Source of the DNA: Candidatus Sulfotelmatobacter sp.
GTDB taxonomy: Bacteria; Acidobacteriota; Terriglobia; Terriglobales; Acidobacteriaceae
Length of the DNA: 64,000 nucleotides
Assembly: GCA_036500765.1 (NCBI GenBank)
Contig: DASYBM010000011.1
Location: 124,001-188,000 of the forward strand
Direction: 5' to 3'
In this document: one piece after another, positions 26,749 through 35,360 of the stretch
Layout: each line of letters opens with the position of its first letter
Position numbering within the stretch: the stretch's first letter is position 1
Notes under the pieces: model-generated
Database searches by the model: none
What the model saw: the letters and a program-made list of their open reading frames with translations, nothing else
Told to the model about the DNA's origin: nothing
Made by a program: the position numbers and the translations under genes

Positions 26749-27159
26749 ATGCAGACTCTAACCACATCCCTCGCCATGCAGGCTGCAACTCTCCTCATGC
26801 TGGCGATCCCGGTTGCCAGCGTGGCCTGGACGATCACTCACGAAGAAGTTTTTCGCGAGCCTCGAGAATACTGCAAGCGGCAAACTCGGGTCGCCAAGAC
26901 CGTGCCCCGGCGAAAATTCTTTTATCTGTTCACCTGCGAGTACTGCTTTAGCCACTATGTGGCTGCAATCTTCCTGGTCCTGACCCGTTTTCAGATGCTG
27001 TACACGGGCTGGCGTGGATATGTCGTGGCGCTGTTCGCACTGGTCTGGATTTCCAATCAATATATGAGCATCTATAACCGCCTGAGGCTTGACATCAAGA
27101 GCGAAAATCTGGAAATAAAAGTAAAAGAAAGCGATGTCGAGCACCGCAAGGTGGCGTGA
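26749..27159 (+). CDS. Small inner-membrane protein with a Cys pair
   Basis: 136 residues from the ATG at 26749. The frame is open further upstream, but that part lacks coding character. Two or three hydrophobic segments are visible: AATLLMLAIPVASVAWTI, SHYVAAIFLVLTRFQML and GYVVALFALVWISNQYM. Between them is FYLFTCEYCFSHY, a C-x-x-C. No family is recognised, though the CEYC could bind a metal or form a disulfide. It ends 14 bases before a convergent small gene. Confidence 0.65.
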   Translation: MQTLTTSLAMQAATLLMLAIPVASVAWTITHEEVFREPREYCKRQTRVAKTVPRRKFFYLFTCEYCFSHYVAAIFLVLTRFQMLYTGWRGYVVALFALVWISNQYMSIYNRLRLDIKSENLEIKVKESDVEHRKVA

Positions 27160-27173
27160 GGAATAGCCTTCGC

Positions 27174-27314
27174 CTACTCATCCAAGGGCGGGTCGTCGGG
27201 GTCAGGTTCGCGAACAGGGATGTCGGGGTTCTCCAACGGGTCGGGCGGATCGTTCACCGGGCCAGGCCCCGGCTCGGGGGGAGTTCTCTTCGGCACGCTC
27301 TGGTTGGACTGCAT
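27174..27314 (-). CDS. Short proline/aspartate-rich protein
   Basis: 46 residues from the ATG at 27314, chosen because AGGAG lies six bases upstream. The sequence PPEPGPGPVNDPPDPLENPD then VREPDPDDPP is almost all Pro, Asp and Glu. I recall very similar short proteins annotated as hypothetical in other Gram-negatives, which suggests a real and conserved gene. It has no fold prediction and no signal. It is encoded just downstream of the MscS gene on the same strand, so the two could be co-transcribed. Confidence 0.65.
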   Translation of the reverse strand: MQSNQSVPKRTPPEPGPGPVNDPPDPLENPDIPVREPDPDDPPLDE

Positions 27315-27403
27315 GTTGCTCTCCTGCCCCTGAGATGCCGAAATTTCGGTAAGGGAAGCCAGCAGTTTTAGCAGTGATACTTCGGTCGATCGGCAGATCT
27401 CCT

Positions 27404-28534
27404 TCACGCCACTTTGGCGGAATGCGATTTGGAATCCGAGGACAAATCGGAAGTGTGCTGCGTCCCATCTTCGCCAACGCGAGCGTTAACGGCCTGAACG
27501 TCGGCCCGGGTCCTGGGCAGGCTTTCCGGATAGTTCTGTTGTAGGAATTGCACGAGCCTTTCCCGTACCAGGCACCGCAGGTCCCAGGCGCGTGAGCCGT
27601 TCGGCGCACTCATGAGAGCGCGCAGTTCGAGAGTGCGGTCGGTAGCATTGGTGACCTGCAAACCCCAGGCCTTGCCGTCCCACATGCCGGAAGAGGTCAG
27701 GATACGGTGAAGTTCCTGACGCAGCTCTTCGACTGGGGCGGAATAGTCGGTGTAAAGGAATACTGTGCCGAGCAGGTCGGCGTTGCGGCGAGTCCAATTC
27801 TGAAATGGCTTTTCAATGAAATAAGAGATGGGCAGGACGAGGCGGCGAAGATCCCAGATTCGTACCACGACAAAAGTTGTGGTGATCTCTTCGACCCAGC
27901 CCCATTCGCCCTCGACCACCACCGCGTCTTCCAGTCGGATCGGCTGGGTCAGCGCGATTTGCACTCCGGCGAACAGGTTAGAAAGCATGGTGCGGGCCGC
28001 GAGCCCCGCGACCACCGCGGCGAGACCGGCTGACGCAAAGAGGCTCTCGCCTATATGTCGGATCGAGGGGAAGGTCATCAACATGGTCGCAATCGCCATC
28101 ACAATAATCACGACCACAACCAGGCGACGAAGCACCAGAACCTGAGTGCGCACGCGGCGTGCCTCGATGTTCTCGGCCAATTCCATGGAATACTTGTAGG
28201 CAAGAACCGCCTCCACCACATCCACCAGCGCGACCAGGAACCAGGCGACAGCGCCGACTAAACACAGGCCAATCGCATGGCGAAGACCGGCCTTAAAGTT
28301 CACACTTCCTGGAAGAAATGGCACGACCGCGAGTTCCAACAGCGACAGTAAGATCAGCCTCGCGGGTTGCTCGCAATGGAGGACCGCGTGGGCGAGCACG
28401 GTCTGCTTATGGAGAGTGAAGCGCCGGGCAGCACGAAAGAGGATGAAGTGAATGAGGAGCGCGACTACAAAAGCGGTGGCAATCTCCCCGGCCGAAAATG
28501 CGAAGGCGCGCCACTCGGCTAAATGAAAAACCAT
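27404..28534 (-). CDS. MscS-family mechanosensitive channel
   Basis: 376 residues. Four or five membrane helices (GEIATAFVVALLIHFILF to LVVVVIIVMAIATMLMTF) precede the pore helix GLAAVVAGLAARTMLSNLFA, the Gly/Ala-rich TM3 of MscS. The beta domain begins IRLEDAVVVEGEWGWVEEI, where the usual VGD-type 'G-D' is replaced by EGEWG. The C-terminal alpha/beta domain follows. Such channels open on membrane tension and release solutes during hypo-osmotic shock. The last 50 residues are polar and disordered. Confidence 0.88.
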   Translation of the reverse strand: MVFHLAEWRAFAFSAGEIATAFVVALLIHFILFRAARRFTLHKQTVLAHAVLHCEQPARLILLSLLELAVVPFLPGSVNFKAGLRHAIGLCLVGAVAWFLVALVDVVEAVLAYKYSMELAENIEARRVRTQVLVLRRLVVVVIIVMAIATMLMTFPSIRHIGESLFASAGLAAVVAGLAARTMLSNLFAGVQIALTQPIRLEDAVVVEGEWGWVEEITTTFVVVRIWDLRRLVLPISYFIEKPFQNWTRRNADLLGTVFLYTDYSAPVEELRQELHRILTSSGMWDGKAWGLQVTNATDRTLELRALMSAPNGSRAWDLRCLVRERLVQFLQQNYPESLPRTRADVQAVNARVGEDGTQHTSDLSSDSKSHSAKVA

Positions 28535-28640
28535 TCACTTCTCCTTACTCTTTGAAACAATTTTTTGAACCCAAATCGAAGATAGGACCGTCTGGCGAAT
28601 GACATCCAACAGATGCCCAGGACACAGAAGCCCAAGCAAC

Positions 28641-28668
28641 ACAACGGGCCCATTGCCGGGCCCGTTGT
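28641..28668 (-). terminator. Strong hairpin after the Ser/Pro-rich gene
   Basis: ACAACGGGCCC (28641-28651) pairs perfectly with GGGCCCGTTGT (28658-28668) around a 6-base loop. It lies 26 bases beyond the minus-strand stop at 28694 and is a good candidate terminator for that transcript, although the following bases are only moderately T-rich. Confidence 0.55.
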
Positions 28669-28693
28669 GAAAACGCAATATTCGATATTTTGC

Positions 28694-29386
28694 TCACCGC
28701 GATTGAGGACCACCGGGTCCGCCGCTGGGCGACGACCCCGATGGGCAAGGACTGCCCGCGGTCGCGCCGGTAGGTGGATTTCCTCCCGATGTTCCGGAGT
28801 TGCCTTGATTCGAACTCGTCGATCTTCCATTCGTCGAACTTCCATTCGGGGAGGTTCCATTGGACGAACTGCCATTCGACGAACTCCCGTTCGAGGCCGA
28901 GCCTGAAGCTCCGCTGTCTGCCGTGCCAGGCACGGTGGCGCATGGGCTGCCGTTAGGGGTATTCGGGTTGCTTGGGTTGGTCGTTGACGGGGATGAACCG
29001 GGTGTACCAGAACCGGGTGCGGTCGAACCTGGTGCGCTCGCACCCGGCGCAGTTGAACCCGGGTACGTTGAGTTCGGAGATCCATTCGGGGATGTGGAAC
29101 CTGGCGTATTCGGATTCTGTTGGCCGGTTTGCGGAGTCGCGCTTCCGGCTGGGGGCGTTGCGGGGCTGGTTTGCGGCGTAGCCGGACTTCCAGACGTCGC
29201 CGAGGAACCCGTCCCTGATGAACTCGGAGTTGATGAACCTGGAGTCGATGAACCTGGAGTCGATGAACCTGGAGCCGAACTTTGGCCCGCTCCGGTTCCG
29301 GCCCCGCCCGAACCCGCGCTTTGCGCCCCAACCCAAGTCGCACACATGAATATGATCGCGAACAACATAAATTTCTTGGTCGTCAT
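28694..29386 (-). CDS. Secreted low-complexity Ser/Pro/Gly-rich protein
   Basis: 230 residues. GGAGG lies seven bases before the ATG, and a clean signal peptide follows (FMLFAIIFMCATWVGAQ). The rest is almost entirely Ser, Pro, Gly, Thr and Asn in short repeats (GSSTP x3, SNGSSSNGSSSNG, APGSTAPGS). It has no fold, only two cysteine-containing spots (SPCATV and SPCPSG). Such proteins are often surface or matrix proteins. The DNA contains in-frame tandem repeats (see the repeat entry), a likely source of length variation. Confidence 0.75.
   Translation of the reverse strand: MTTKKFMLFAIIFMCATWVGAQSAGSGGAGTGAGQSSAPGSSTPGSSTPGSSTPSSSGTGSSATSGSPATPQTSPATPPAGSATPQTGQQNPNTPGSTSPNGSPNSTYPGSTAPGASAPGSTAPGSGTPGSSPSTTNPSNPNTPNGSPCATVPGTADSGASGSASNGSSSNGSSSNGTSPNGSSTNGRSTSSNQGNSGTSGGNPPTGATAGSPCPSGSSPSGGPGGPQSR
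29232..29276. repeat. Tandem 15-bp coding repeat, three copies
   Basis: GATGAACCTGGAGTC occurs twice head-to-tail, followed by a third copy with one change (GAGCC). On the minus strand it encodes the GSSTP units of the low-complexity protein. Copies are nearly identical, so slippage could change the protein length by five residues at a time. Confidence 0.8.
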
Positions 29387-29601
29387 TCAAGACCTCCGTC
29401 TGTCCCGCTAAGATGTAACTCATTCTCATTCAGCATCACGAAGCTCTTCGGGAGCAATCGGGCAAATGCTGTAACGCAAGACCTCAGCGTGGAGGGGCTT
29501 TGAATGCGTGGGTTTTCAATGGCATCGAAAAGGGGCGTGAAATCGATTTACGCGTGCTGCTTCGGATCCTCCGGAATCCGCGCCGGACTTGCCGACGTCC
29601 T

Positions 29602-29994
29602 CTAGATGTCTGCGGCGATAGACGAGATCTTTATCGTCCTGTTGTCGAGGGTACCCACGACACGCGCGCGTCGCCCCGCCAGGCTTTTCAAAAGGTTGGA
29701 ATCGCCATTGAGGAGATAAGTCATATCTGCATCGACCAACGTAAAACTCGATCCGCCATGCACGCAAACACGAATGCAGACATCAGCCGTTTTACCAATA
29801 GCCGCCGAATGCCGTGCGCCACAACTGGAGCAACTGACCATGCCTACGTACACCTGCTGTGATGTGATTTCGGCCGCTGCTTCCGGTCCAAGTGCCCCGG
29901 CGGCAGCCCCAAGCGTCGCAATCAACAACGCAAGGACAAACGCGATCGTGCTACCGAGTACGACGATCTCGATCCAGATACTGTGAGTCTTCAT
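29602..29994 (-). CDS. Membrane-anchored Cys-rich OB-fold protein (DUF5818-like)
   Basis: 130 residues. An N-terminal helix (IEIVVLGSTIAFVLALLIAT) anchors or exports it. The core VGMVSCSSCGARHSAAIG then ADVCIRVCVHGGSSFTLVDA is the signature of a small family common in Acidobacteria, with a C-x-x-C-G-x-x-H and a later C-x-x-x-C. It ends LAGRRARVVGTLDNRTIKIS, the OB-fold's last strands. The cysteines could bind a metal or be a redox pair. Function is unknown. It is a distant relative of the 30981-31412 product, which lacks the cysteines. Confidence 0.72.
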   Translation of the reverse strand: MKTHSIWIEIVVLGSTIAFVLALLIATLGAAAGALGPEAAAEITSQQVYVGMVSCSSCGARHSAAIGKTADVCIRVCVHGGSSFTLVDADMTYLLNGDSNLLKSLAGRRARVVGTLDNRTIKISSIAADI

Positions 29995-30299
29995 GACAGG
30001 CCGGCTCCCTGCACGGAGCAGAATGGATGCGACATAAGGTCGAACAGTTGGCTATCGGAAGAGCTAGCAACTGACTTGCCATGAGGTTGCATAAACGGAC
30101 GGCATCGCTAACTTGATGACCGGAAACCCTCATCGAAACACATTCATGGGTTGCAGTAGAGATTGCGGAAGGGGTTATGCCATGCTAGCCACGTAGAAAA
30201 TTCACCCACCGACTTTCATGGAACTGCCGAAAACCGGGAACGCAGAAGGGAGGCGGAAGTTCGAATCGGAATCTGAGATTGAATTGCGGCTAGTTGCGA
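29995..30299. other. Intergenic region, 305 bases
   Basis: No gene is recognisable. It separates the Cys-rich OB gene (start at 29994) from the end of the stress protein gene (30300), both on the minus strand, so it must hold the promoter of the former. Confidence 0.4.
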
Positions 30300-30824
30300 C
30301 TATGCAGCTGCGCCAGCCACCTTCAAGGCTCCAAGACTCGCGGCCTCCTTTGCTCCGGCACGACGTAGCAATTCGATCGCGCTTTCTGCTTTATTGCCTT
30401 CCCGACACGATACGTAAACCATGGCCCCTACATCTGCGAGATCATGGCCCAGTCTTTTCGCTTCTGGCTCGGAAAAGCCCAGACCAAGCAGAGTCCGAGA
30501 TCCGCGAGACAGTGCAGGAAACTTTTGCTCTACCACCAAGGCGTGGAAAAATTCCTGGGATCGGATGAAGAAACCCACCGTGGGAATCACGACAGCACCA
30601 AATTCTGTAAACCATCCGATCATGCGCGCGCTCAAAGCACGCTCTTCCTTTTCGCCATTGAATGCCGCGGTATCGCGAACAGCGGTTGCAACCGGATGGG
30701 CAGGAGACAACACCATGCAAATGTCTTCCTTGTCGAAACCAGCCTGATTCAGAGCGTACACAATCTCAGGTAACGCAGCATGGCGAGAATACATCCCGTA
30801 GGCGGCCGTTCCATTTTCTGTCAT
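30300..30824 (-). CDS. YflT-like general stress protein
   Basis: 174 residues from the ATG at 30824, chosen because GGAGAG lies seven bases upstream. The frame extends to 30902 without a ribosome site. The N-terminal part (AAYGMYSRHAALPEIVYALN then AGFDKEDICMVLSP) resembles the ferredoxin-like fold of 'heat-induced stress protein YflT' relatives, where two such elements are common. A hydrophobic helix (FGAVVIPTVGFFI) sits in the middle and a second half (GAMVYVSCREGNKAESAI) repeats the first. The role is inferred from family resemblance and from the stress-gene neighbours. Confidence 0.6.
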   Translation of the reverse strand: MTENGTAAYGMYSRHAALPEIVYALNQAGFDKEDICMVLSPAHPVATAVRDTAAFNGEKEERALSARMIGWFTEFGAVVIPTVGFFIRSQEFFHALVVEQKFPALSRGSRTLLGLGFSEPEAKRLGHDLADVGAMVYVSCREGNKAESAIELLRRAGAKEAASLGALKVAGAAA

Positions 30825-30980
30825 AACAAACTCTCCGAGGGAAGGATGTCGAGAGCTTTTGGATTCCCCGTGCAAGTCTGTACAGACTACGAAATTCGCC
30901 ATTGGAGCGCACTAGGGCAAATCATGTAGGCGACGGCTAAGGCCAGTCTTTAACTGCGGGCTCACCTGACCTGCGTGGGG

Positions 30981-31412
30981 CTACGAAAGTAATTCAATCT
31001 TTACGATGCTGATCACATTGCTGCCTTGATTCAGATTTCCCACCACTTTTACGGCCTGATTCTCGTACTGCCGAAGATTCTGGTCATCGAGCTGGTAGGT
31101 CGTGTCGGTGGCTTTGAGGACATACCTGCTCCCCTCCCAGACAATCTTGCCAACAAAGGTTTGGGTCGCCGTCTGTTGCTGCGTCTGCGGATCAGCCGAT
31201 TGGGTCGCCTGTTGGTCCGGTTGAGCGCCAGGAGTGTCACGTGGTGGAGCGGGCTGAGGCGCAGGCTGTGGCTTCTGCATCCAGGACCAGGCGATGAGTT
31301 GTTGAGATGCTAAGTCATCCGGCAAATCGGATGCGGGCTGGGGTCGCTGCGCTGAGGCCAACGACATCGTACCCAAAATCATCGCAATGACCAGACTCGT
31401 CGTTCGATTCAT
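30981..31412 (-). CDS. Secreted OB-fold protein (DUF5818-like), Cys-free
   Basis: 143 residues from the ATG at 31412, which starts a signal peptide (SLVIAMILGTMSLASAQ). A Pro/Gln-rich linker (QPAPQPAPPRDTPGAQPDQQ) precedes TFVGKIVWEGSRYVLKATDT and LRQYENQAVKVVGNLNQGSN, the small OB-like pattern shared with the 29602-29994 product. The cysteine set seen there is missing. Function is unknown. Confidence 0.68.
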   Translation of the reverse strand: MNRTTSLVIAMILGTMSLASAQRPQPASDLPDDLASQQLIAWSWMQKPQPAPQPAPPRDTPGAQPDQQATQSADPQTQQQTATQTFVGKIVWEGSRYVLKATDTTYQLDDQNLRQYENQAVKVVGNLNQGSNVISIVKIELLS

Positions 31413-31777
31413 TGGACAGTCTCCGAAAGACGAAGCGGGCGGTGACTCGATTACCTTATTCACTGCCCACAACCTGGCGCAACTACGGGCGAACGCCTTC
31501 ACTTGAGTGCAGTTTTACCGCGGTTGAACTGGTTTATCCATAAAGCGTTCTCTGTACGCGAAAGCCTTCTCTGTATGCGCTAAGCAAGGACGCCATTCTC
31601 GGTTCGATCTACTTGGTTCAAATATTCCCGCCTCTCTATCGGGGAAAAACCTGCCCGCAAAGCACTTACAAGGAACAAGAAGTAGGAGCAAGTAAAAGAT
31701 GGAGCGGAGATTGAGTGCAACGCTGTATTTTCGTTGTGCGGCAGTTCGTCTTAAATGCGCAAAGGAGTTAGACCAAA
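31413..31777. other. Intergenic region, 365 bases
   Basis: It separates a minus-strand gene (start at 31412) from a plus-strand gene (31778), so it holds two divergent promoters. An 89-residue open frame on the minus strand (31515-31784) has no coding character. TTCTCTGTA(C/T)GCG occurs twice near 31547-31580, a possible short direct repeat. Confidence 0.4.
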
Positions 31778-32017
31778 ATGGCAAAAATGGTAATGAAGAT
31801 CGCGAATGCTACATCGCCCGACGAACTCCGGCGCACCTTCGAGAGTGCGATCGCAAAAACTCTGGCCGCCGACGCTTGCAACCCCTCTCGCAGACCGATT
31901 GCTGTGCGCAACCGGACAATCGCGCCCAACGATGAAGCGGCTGAAAAACGAGCCTTAACGGACGCAGCCCGTGCCCTCGCCCAACTGTGGAATATCTCTC
32001 CTACGCTGATCCGCTAG
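31778..32017 (+). CDS. Small hypothetical protein
   Basis: 79 residues, with AGGAG ten bases upstream of the ATG. It is rich in Ala, Arg and Leu (ATSPDELRRTFESAIAKTL, AAEKRALTDAARALAQLWN) and predicted to be helical. It has no signal, membrane segment or known family. Composition and ribosome site support a real gene. Confidence 0.55.
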   Translation: MAKMVMKIANATSPDELRRTFESAIAKTLAADACNPSRRPIAVRNRTIAPNDEAAEKRALTDAARALAQLWNISPTLIR

Positions 32018-32260
32018 CCTGATTGTTTCATCATGCCCGGGAAGGCTCGGGCTGGAAGGCCTGGGGCTGTTAGGAATGAAATTGACTGCCGCGCGCCGTT
32101 GGAGATCGGTGCGTACCGCCAGGTCACTGATTTTTCAGGTTGAGGTTTCCTCGTACGTTTCCAAGGCTTCCACGAAAACAAAGGTGACCTTCGCAACTGA
32201 GTTGCTCATCACACTGGCCTCTAAACAAATCGAAACGCCGGCACCCGCGGCGCGATTTGG

Positions 32261-32509
32261 CTAGCGGCGAGGGCGAACGGATTCGTCGGCCGGGTCATCT
32301 GAATCTGAAGCGCGCGCGGGAGCGGTGGCGGACCGGTCAGCTTTCTTGCCGGCGTCCTCGACCTTGCCCATGGCATTCTGCACTTTGCCTTCGACCTGCT
32401 TGGCCGCACCTTTTACTTGTTTCGCCGGGTCATCAGTCCATTCTCCCGCCTGACGTTCGACCCGCCCAGCGACATCCTTAATCTTGCCTTCGACTCTATC
32501 CTTATTCAT
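32261..32509 (-). CDS. CsbD-family stress protein
   Basis: 82 residues. The start NKDRVEGKIKDVAGRVERQA and the later QVKGAAKQVEGKVQNAMGKV are the two helical repeats of the CsbD family, induced by general stress in many bacteria but without a known activity. GAGGAGGACAAA precedes the ATG. The tail is acidic and disordered. Confidence 0.92.
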   Translation of the reverse strand: MNKDRVEGKIKDVAGRVERQAGEWTDDPAKQVKGAAKQVEGKVQNAMGKVEDAGKKADRSATAPARASDSDDPADESVRPRR

Positions 32510-32585
32510 TTTGTCCTCCTCGACGATTGATGTGAGTGGTGCAATAATCCTGCCGTTTACGGGCCATGTCGACGGTCGACGGTTC

Positions 32586-32735
32586 TTACACCGGGGTTCG
32601 GCCTTGAATCAGGCGTATGAGAACCGCGATCACGGCCAGCACGAGAAGAATGTGAATGAATCCGCCTAAGGTGTAAGAACTGACCATCCCCAGCAACCAC
32701 AGAATCAGCAGCAAAGCTACGATTGTCCAGAGCAT
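32586..32735 (-). CDS. Lmo0937-family tiny membrane protein
   Basis: 49 residues from the ATG at 32735 to TAA at 32586-32588. It reads MLWTIVALLLILWLLGMVSS, then GGFIHILLVLAVIAVLIRLI, then QGRTPV. Two hydrophobic helices with a Gly-Gly turn are the signature of the lmo0937 family, widespread and often stress-linked. It lies directly upstream of the CsbD gene on the same strand, so the two may be co-transcribed. Confidence 0.85.
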   Translation of the reverse strand: MLWTIVALLLILWLLGMVSSYTLGGFIHILLVLAVIAVLIRLIQGRTPV

Positions 32736-32949
32736 CTCGAGGTCATCCTCTTCCGGCAGACCGGCCTATTCCGATAAGCCTTCTATTCAGGAAGGCTACG
32801 AAATGTTCTGGGCAATCAGCTATCCGGCGAAAGCCCTAGTTCAAGCAGGGATGTGCTTTACATCAAGTAAATTGCGACAGGGAAGGGGCGATTCAAGCGA
32901 TTTTGTTTGGAAGGCTTGGTTCAGAAGGCTTTGTTCAAGGAGACCCTTT

Positions 32950-33603
32950 TCAGAAAACCTGGACAATTCCATTCCTCACAGCATACCGGGTTAGGTCGGC
33001 CACTGAATGTAGATTGAGTTTGCGCATCAGATTTGTGCGATGGGTTTCCGCTGTCTTCACACTCAGATTGAGGGTAACCGCGACCTCCTTGCTGGTCTTG
33101 CCCTCGGCCAGCAACTGGATAACCTCGCGTTCGCGGGTGGTGAGAACATCGCCAGTGTCCTCCCTCTGCTCTTCCCGATTGTCACGATCCAGAAAGCCAT
33201 CTAATACCATTTGGCTGACTTTGGTCGTGAAAAACGTCCTCTGTCGCATCAGCGCCTCGACCGCCGATAGCAGATCGCGGCCCGCATCGGATTTGAGGAC
33301 AAATCCGCGGACGCCGGCGCGCAAAACCTCGCGCACGACCTGATCCGTATCGTGCATGGTTAGAATCAGCACGGCAGCCTCCGGCGACGTCGCCAAGATT
33401 TGTCTGGCGGCCTCCAGTCCGTTCAGGACGGGCATGCCGATATCCAGGAGAATCAAGTCCGGATTCATGCTGCTTGCAAGTTCGACCGCCTCGCGCCCGT
33501 CTTTGGCTTCGCCGCAGACCTCCCAGCCTGGGTGACCTTCCAGAAGAGCGCGAATGCCTCGCCGTGCCACTTCGTGATCGTCCGCAATCAGGATTCGAAG
33601 CAT
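32950..33603 (-). CDS. NarL/FixJ-family response regulator
   Basis: 217 residues from the ATG at 33603, with GGAGG six bases upstream. The receiver has the acidic pair (LIADDHEVARRGIRALLEG), the phospho-acceptor in DLILLDIGMPVLNG, the Thr in LILTMHD and Lys in FVLKSDAG. The LuxR-type HTH (TTREREVIQLLAEGKTSKEV) follows at about residue 150. It is the last of four regulators in a row and closely resembles the one at 33961-34671. Likely partners are the HisKA_3 kinases at 39916-43283. Confidence 0.93.
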   Translation of the reverse strand: MLRILIADDHEVARRGIRALLEGHPGWEVCGEAKDGREAVELASSMNPDLILLDIGMPVLNGLEAARQILATSPEAAVLILTMHDTDQVVREVLRAGVRGFVLKSDAGRDLLSAVEALMRQRTFFTTKVSQMVLDGFLDRDNREEQREDTGDVLTTREREVIQLLAEGKTSKEVAVTLNLSVKTAETHRTNLMRKLNLHSVADLTRYAVRNGIVQVF

Positions 33604-33960
33604 TTTGAACCTCCAGCCAGATTGAAACGTTCGACGCAAGCTTTTCCATGGCAGGCACACCGAGAGCGCCGCCTCAGCAGGTACAGCCATAACTAGAGCA
33701 AAATTCGTACCAAACCGGCATGGCGTTGCAACTAAAGCGAGTTCTGGCATAACGACTGCGTGATCTGTGTAACTTTTTCAAACAGACAAGGATAGATGGG
33801 GTCCGTAGCTTTCAAAACATTTCGGAATAAGAAGTGGAAGGGTGTGAGGCTAGTCACAAAAATAGCAGGACAAAACACGGGGTCGCGGAAAAGAGGACTT
33901 TTCGCGCGACGGCCCTTTATCACATTCGACAATCTAATTCGAATCTAATCAGCTAATAAA
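33604..33960. other. Intergenic region, 357 bases
   Basis: No gene is recognisable. It lies between two response regulators on the same strand and contains the promoter for the 33603 gene. The stretch 33890-33960 is AT-rich. Confidence 0.4.
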
Positions 33961-34671
33961 TTAAGCCGCTGTCGGGCCGGTGGGGCCGGGCGGTGCTTTT
34001 GGTGGAGGCGGCACCTCAATCTGAATGAGATTATTCTTGATCGCGTACACTACCAGATCACGGATGGAATGGAAGCTTAGTTTCCGCATGATATTGCTGC
34101 GGTGGGTTTCGACCGTCTTCGTGCTGAGGTTCAGAAGGCATGCGACTTCCTTCGAGCTGTTGCCTTCGGCCAGCAACTGCGTAATCTCGCGTTCGCGAGC
34201 GGTCAAAGTTGGAAGCTTAGGCGCTTCGTTTCGTGAAACCGAGTGCCCTTTCTCCAGAAACCCTGCCAGCACCAGATCGTTGACGCGTGGAGTGAAGAAC
34301 ATGCGCTTACTTTGCAGCGCTTCTACCGCCGAGACCAAGTCGCGTGCTGCGTCTGATTTCAAGACAAAACCTCGCGCTCCTGCGTCCAGGGCCTCACGAA
34401 TGACTTGATCGGAATCGGTGATGGTCAGCACAATCACTTTGAATTGCGAATCGTGCTGCAGCAACTGTCGAGTAGTATCCAGTCCGTTCAGATTGGGCAT
34501 TCCGATATCCAGAATGACGACATCGGGCCTCAACTGGAGCGCTTTCTCGACGGCCTCGCGGCCATCGCTGGCTTCGCCGCACACTTCCCAGCCCTCGTGC
34601 TTTTCCAGCAGGGCACGCAGCCCTTTCCGTACAATTTCGTGGTCGTCGGCCAATAAAATTCTTAACTTCAT
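33961..34671 (-). CDS. NarL/FixJ-family response regulator
   Basis: 236 residues; GGAGG lies six bases before the ATG. Receiver: LLADDHEIVRKGLRALLEKH, DVVILDIGMPNLNG, IVLTITD and FVLKSDAARDL. The HTH begins LTAREREITQLLAEGNSSKE. A proline-rich end (VPPPPKAPPGPTG) is unusual and could be a flexible tail. It is about 60-70% similar by eye to the 32950-33603 product, evidence of tandem duplication. Confidence 0.93.
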   Translation of the reverse strand: MKLRILLADDHEIVRKGLRALLEKHEGWEVCGEASDGREAVEKALQLRPDVVILDIGMPNLNGLDTTRQLLQHDSQFKVIVLTITDSDQVIREALDAGARGFVLKSDAARDLVSAVEALQSKRMFFTPRVNDLVLAGFLEKGHSVSRNEAPKLPTLTAREREITQLLAEGNSSKEVACLLNLSTKTVETHRSNIMRKLSFHSIRDLVVYAIKNNLIQIEVPPPPKAPPGPTGPTAA

Positions 34672-34730
34672 GATGCACCTCCACAGTTTCAGGTGAACCA
34701 GTCTTCAATTTGCAGATCTAAACTGGCAAT

Positions 34731-35144
34731 CTAACGCAAGCCCGCAGCTTCTCGCCCATTCAGTGCGGTAAAAACACGATGTTGACTGACCGCTTCCACC
34801 GCCTGCAATAAATCGCGGGCGGCGTTGGACTTGACAACATAACCTCTGGCCCCAGCCTCCAGCGCCTCGCGCATCATTTGCGGGGAATCGTGCTGGGTTA
34901 CAAATAGAATCTCCAATTGAGGCGATTGGGTTCGCAGCACACGGCACGCTTCCAGACCATTCATGCGCGGCATGGTGACATCAAGCACCATCACGTCGGG
35001 CCGCAAATCTCTCGCTTTTTCCACGGCCTCGGCGCCGTCCGACGCCTCCCCAATCACTTCCCAGCCACTGCGGCCTTCGAGGAGAGTCTTCAAGCCCTGT
35101 CGTACGATCGGATGGTCGTCGACCAGCAATATCCGAATTGTCAT
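34731..35144 (-). CDS. Stand-alone receiver domain, DNA-binding part absent
   Basis: 137 residues from the ATG at 35144. The receiver is intact: LLVDDHPIVRQGLKTLLEGR, DVMVLDVTMPRMNG, LFVTQHDSP and YVVKSNAARDL, very like the two NarL regulators downstream. Where those continue into a linker and HTH, this protein stops at ALNGREAAGLR. It therefore either acts through protein contacts or is a shortened copy of a NarL regulator. The stop codon is followed within 60 bases by the next gene. Confidence 0.88.
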   Translation of the reverse strand: MTIRILLVDDHPIVRQGLKTLLEGRSGWEVIGEASDGAEAVEKARDLRPDVMVLDVTMPRMNGLEACRVLRTQSPQLEILFVTQHDSPQMMREALEAGARGYVVKSNAARDLLQAVEAVSQHRVFTALNGREAAGLR

Positions 35145-35360
35145 GCAGTTTCCATTTTCCGGTAACATACGCACCCGACAACTCGCCACATTCTACTTCG
35201 CCAGCCCAATTCGCGTGGTTCCTGACCGGGATTCGGACACAACAGCGATCAGACGGCCCTCGCCCCAACACTGAAAGTTACGCCAAACAGTGAACTAGCG
35301 CCAATACAGGAAATCCTGTACGCCCCGATTAACGGCTTCGAACCATAGCGATACAGTCGA

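Noticed and set aside
29602-29994. Heavy-metal-associated (HMA) domain because of the C-x-x-C
   Set aside because: The surrounding pattern (C-x-x-C-G-x-x-H and OB-like strands) does not match the HMA fold.
33732-33932. 66-residue minus-strand open frame in a regulator gap
   Set aside because: No ribosome site and an unlikely composition; treated as intergenic.
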